Shown piece by piece: positions 62,032 to 64,000 of a DNA stretch of 64,000 bases. The notes under the pieces were generated by a model. That model was not told the DNA's origin and did not search any database. It saw nothing but the letters and a program-made list of their open reading frames with translations. This DNA is from Pseudomonas profundi (GTDB taxonomy: Bacteria; Pseudomonadota; Gammaproteobacteria; Pseudomonadales; Pseudomonadaceae), in NCBI RefSeq assembly GCF_008638305.1, contig NZ_VTPZ01000001.1, positions 372,001 through 436,000 on the forward strand. Direction: 5' to 3'. Position numbers and translations under genes: made by a program. The stretch's first letter is position 1. Every line of letters starts with the position of its first letter.

Positions 62032-63063
62032 CTAGCCGGCATTGGTATTTGCTATGTACCAAGGCATGGCGATCTCGATACCTTCAGTTATTTGGAATCC
62101 AGGCTGGTAGCCCAGCAGGTTGCCGGCCTTGCTTATGTCTGCCTGTGAATGGCGCACATCACCCGCCCTAAAATCCCGGTATAGAAGCTGCGCAGCATAT
62201 ACGGCACCGTTTTGCGCCAAGGCTTGCTTTATAGCGTGGAACAATTCATTCAACGTGGTCCGATCACCTAGGGCAACGTTGTACACCTGGTTCACCGCAT
62301 CGGGCTGCTCTGTGGTAGCGGCAAGCAGGTTTGCCTGCACGGTGTTTTCGATAAAGCAGAAATCGCGGCTGGTCTCTCCATCGCCATTTATGTAAACGTC
62401 CTCGCCTTTGATCATGGCAGCGGTCCATTTAGGAATTACCGCTGCGTATGCACCATCAGGGTCTTGCCTCTGACCGAATACATTGAAATAGCGCAGGCCG
62501 ATGGTGTTGAAGCCGTAGGTTCTGGCGAAGACGTCGGCGTATAGCTCGTTGACGTATTTGGTTACTGCGTAGGGAGATAGCGGCTTACCAATGGTGTCTT
62601 CTACCTTGGGCAGGCCTGGGTGATCGCCGTAGGTGGAGCTGCTGGCTGCGTAGGTGAAGCTTTGAACTTTTGCATCCCGCGCAGCGACCAGCATGTTTAA
62701 AAAGCCGTCGATGTTCACGCTGTTGGTGGTGATGGGGTCGTTTATCGAACGCGGTACTGAGCCTAGGGCAGCCTGGTGGAGAACGTAATCGGCATTAGCG
62801 CAGGCGGCGTGGCAGTCTTCGAGATTGCGGATGTCGCCTTCGATGAAGGTGAAGCGTTGCCATTGGGTTTCGGATACCAGGCCTTGGACTTCGTCGAGGT
62901 TGCGTTGGTAGCCGGTGGCGAAGTTGTCCAGGCCTATGACTCGTTGGTCGAGCTTTAGGAGTGTTTCCAGTAGGTTGGAGCCGATGAAGCCGGCTACGCC
63001 GGTGATGAGCCAGGTTTTTGGGTTGGCCGGGAGTTCTTGTTGGAGCTGTTCGTAGCGGGTCAT
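62032..63063 (-). CDS. wbpP: UDP-N-acetylglucosamine 4-epimerase, WbpP type
   Basis: This 343-residue extended SDR has [19 protein letters not shown] (residues 18-36), [12 protein letters not shown], the catalytic Ser in [11 protein letters not shown] and the Tyr/Lys in [10 protein letters not shown]. WbpP and TviC-like epimerases act on UDP-GlcNAc/GalNAc and on the uronic acids. The downstream location of the wbpO-like gene upstream on this strand fits the UDP-GalNAcA route of P. aeruginosa O6. A truncated relative lies at 53566. It marks the upstream edge of the exchanged cassette and has normal GC-rich codon use. Confidence 0.92.
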   Translation of the reverse strand: MTRYEQLQQELPANPKTWLITGVAGFIGSNLLETLLKLDQRVIGLDNFATGYQRNLDEVQGLVSETQWQRFTFIEGDIRNLEDCHAACANADYVLHQAALGSVPRSINDPITTNSVNIDGFLNMLVAARDAKVQSFTYAASSSTYGDHPGLPKVEDTIGKPLSPYAVTKYVNELYADVFARTYGFNTIGLRYFNVFGQRQDPDGAYAAVIPKWTAAMIKGEDVYINGDGETSRDFCFIENTVQANLLAATTEQPDAVNQVYNVALGDRTTLNELFHAIKQALAQNGAVYAAQLLYRDFRAGDVRHSQADISKAGNLLGYQPGFQITEGIEIAMPWYIANTNAG

Positions 63064-63184
63064 GGGTGCTTCTTTTTGATCTGGTGTGGTTTGTCGATGT
63101 AAAGGGCGACATTACTGATAAGTGCAGCGCTGGGGCGCTTTTTGTCGAGGTGGAACTCGATTCCCAGGGGGTCGCGGAGCGTTG

Positions 63185-64000
63185 TTATAGGCGTAGGTCT
63201 GATTCTGCTGCTGTTAGCAGGTATTTGAGATCGTAGAGTACGTGTTCGGGTTTGCCGAATTTGCGGATGTTTTCGGCACCTAGGGCTACGAACTGCTTAT
63301 GGCCCACTGCGAGGATGATGCCGTCGTAGCCGTTTATTTCGGGTTCAGCTACGGGGGTAATGTTGTATTCGTGCTGGGCTTCTGTTGAGGAGATCCAGGG
63401 GTCGAATACATCAACGGCAATGTTGTATTCCTCTAGCTCTTTGACGATGTCCACCACTTTGGTGTTGCGCAGGTCCGGGCAGTTTTCCTTGAAGGTCAGG
63501 CCCATGACCAGGACTTTGGCGCCATCTACGTGGATGCGCTTTTTCATCATGCATTTGATCAGCTGGGAGACTACGTAGGCGCCCATGCTGTCATTCAAGC
63601 GGCGGCCGGCCAGGATGATTTGCGGGTGATAACCGATGGATTCAGCCTTGTGGGTCAGGTAGTAAGGGTCAACGCCGATGCAGTGGCCACCGACCAAACC
63701 GGGACGGAATGGCAGAAAGTTCCATTTGGTGCCGGCTGCCTGGAGTACCGCTTCGGTGTCGATATCCATCTTGTTGAAGATCACAGCCAATTCGTTGATG
63801 AGAGCGATATTTAGGTCGCGCTGGGTGTTTTCAATGACCTTGGCAGCTTCGGCTACTTTGATGCTGGTGGCTTTGTGGGTGCCGGCAATTATGATTTCGT
63901 TATACAGCGAGTCGATCAGGTCCGCTACTTGCGGAGTAGAGCCGGAGGTGACCTTCTTGATGGTGGTGACGCGGTGCTCTTTATCGCCGGGGTTGATGCG
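63185..64000 (-). CDS. wbpO: UDP-N-acetylhexosamine 6-dehydrogenase, WbpO/TviB type; 5' end outside the window
   Basis: The frame is open to the right edge, so only the C-terminal 271 residues are present. [20 protein letters not shown] contains the catalytic Lys and Asn, and [13 protein letters not shown] the catalytic Cys, all intact in contrast to the paralogue at 46553. [17 protein letters not shown] and the closing YDLKYLL complete the third domain. It oxidises UDP-GlcNAc or UDP-GalNAc to the uronic acid in two NAD-dependent steps. It is transcribed toward the WbpP-like gene with a 121-bp gap that contains no gene. Substrate assignment depends on the epimerase partner. Confidence 0.93.
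   Translation of the reverse strand, partial: RINPGDKEHRVTTIKKVTSGSTPQVADLIDSLYNEIIIAGTHKATSIKVAEAAKVIENTQRDLNIALINELAVIFNKMDIDTEAVLQAAGTKWNFLPFRPGLVGGHCIGVDPYYLTHKAESIGYHPQIILAGRRLNDSMGAYVVSQLIKCMMKKRIHVDGAKVLVMGLTFKENCPDLRNTKVVDIVKELEEYNIAVDVFDPWISSTEAQHEYNITPVAEPEINGYDGIILAVGHKQFVALGAENIRKFGKPEHVLYDLKYLLTAAESDLRL

Noticed and set aside
63126-63144. Plus-strand hairpin AGCGC-TGGG-GCGCT followed by T5
   Set aside because: It looks like a terminator, but no gene is transcribed toward it on the plus strand; the flanking genes are both on the minus strand.

Overview
The window reads as a chromosomal segment of a Pseudomonadaceae gammaproteobacterium, possibly of the Halopseudomonas group (inference). 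Supporting signs are the motY (minus) / pyrC-rnt (plus) arrangement known from Pseudomonas, GC-rich coding with Pseudomonas-like proteins, a fused TRAP/TAXI transporter, and several families of short palindromic intergenic repeats. No rRNA, tRNA, CRISPR array, transposase or integrase gene was recognised.

Layout. 1-4.9 kb: end of an L,D-transpeptidase; a TetR regulator divergent from a Baeyer-Villiger-type monooxygenase and an SDR, with two palindromic operators between them; WrbA; a short RlpA-like lipoprotein. 5-12 kb: an array of palindromic repeats, then an acid-catabolism cluster (AAHS-type MFS carrier, acyl-CoA dehydrogenase and IclR regulator facing a class III CoA-transferase), then D-serine dehydratase. 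12-16.5 kb: DUF2897, DUF2058, a retropepsin-like protease, a chemoreceptor and a 197-bp tandem array. 16.5-24.3 kb: motY with a sigma-28-like promoter, pyrC, rnt, a TAXI-TRAP operon with a universal stress protein, a gene remnant and a PH-domain protein. 24.3-36 kb: a secreted protein with two DUF3237-like domains, an Atm1-like ABC exporter and a permease, separated by C/T-rich inverted repeats; then an RND pump and a dienelactone-hydrolase-like protein. 36-40 kb: an isolated sdhB, a short-form gnd, REP-type repeats and htpG behind a sigma-32-like promoter.

40.3-64 kb is one long surface-polysaccharide region, all on the minus strand. Its downstream end makes nucleotide sugars (galU, a degenerate UDP-sugar dehydrogenase, pgi, manB, galE, wbpM). 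Upstream of that are a HEPN/nucleotidyltransferase pair, an aminotransferase, a NeuD/PglD acetyltransferase, a PglC-like sugar-phosphate transferase and a PglA-like glycosyltransferase, which together predict an N,N'-diacetylbacillosamine-like first sugar. Next comes an AT-rich cassette (about 54.25-62.03 kb) with glycosyltransferases, a Wzy-like polymerase, a pyruvyl transferase, a broken FrhB-family gene, a nitroreductase-like protein and a Wzx flippase. It is bracketed by a truncated and an intact wbpP-like epimerase in the same orientation, as expected if the serotype cassette was exchanged by recombination. The window ends inside a wbpO-like dehydrogenase.

Most notable points: the recombination scar of the O-antigen cassette; the nitroreductase / FrhB / pyruvyl-transferase group with its FrhB gene broken; the UDP-sugar dehydrogenase paralogue lacking catalytic residues inside a core sugar operon; the sdhB gene without partners; and three families of palindromic repeats, two arrayed in tandem.
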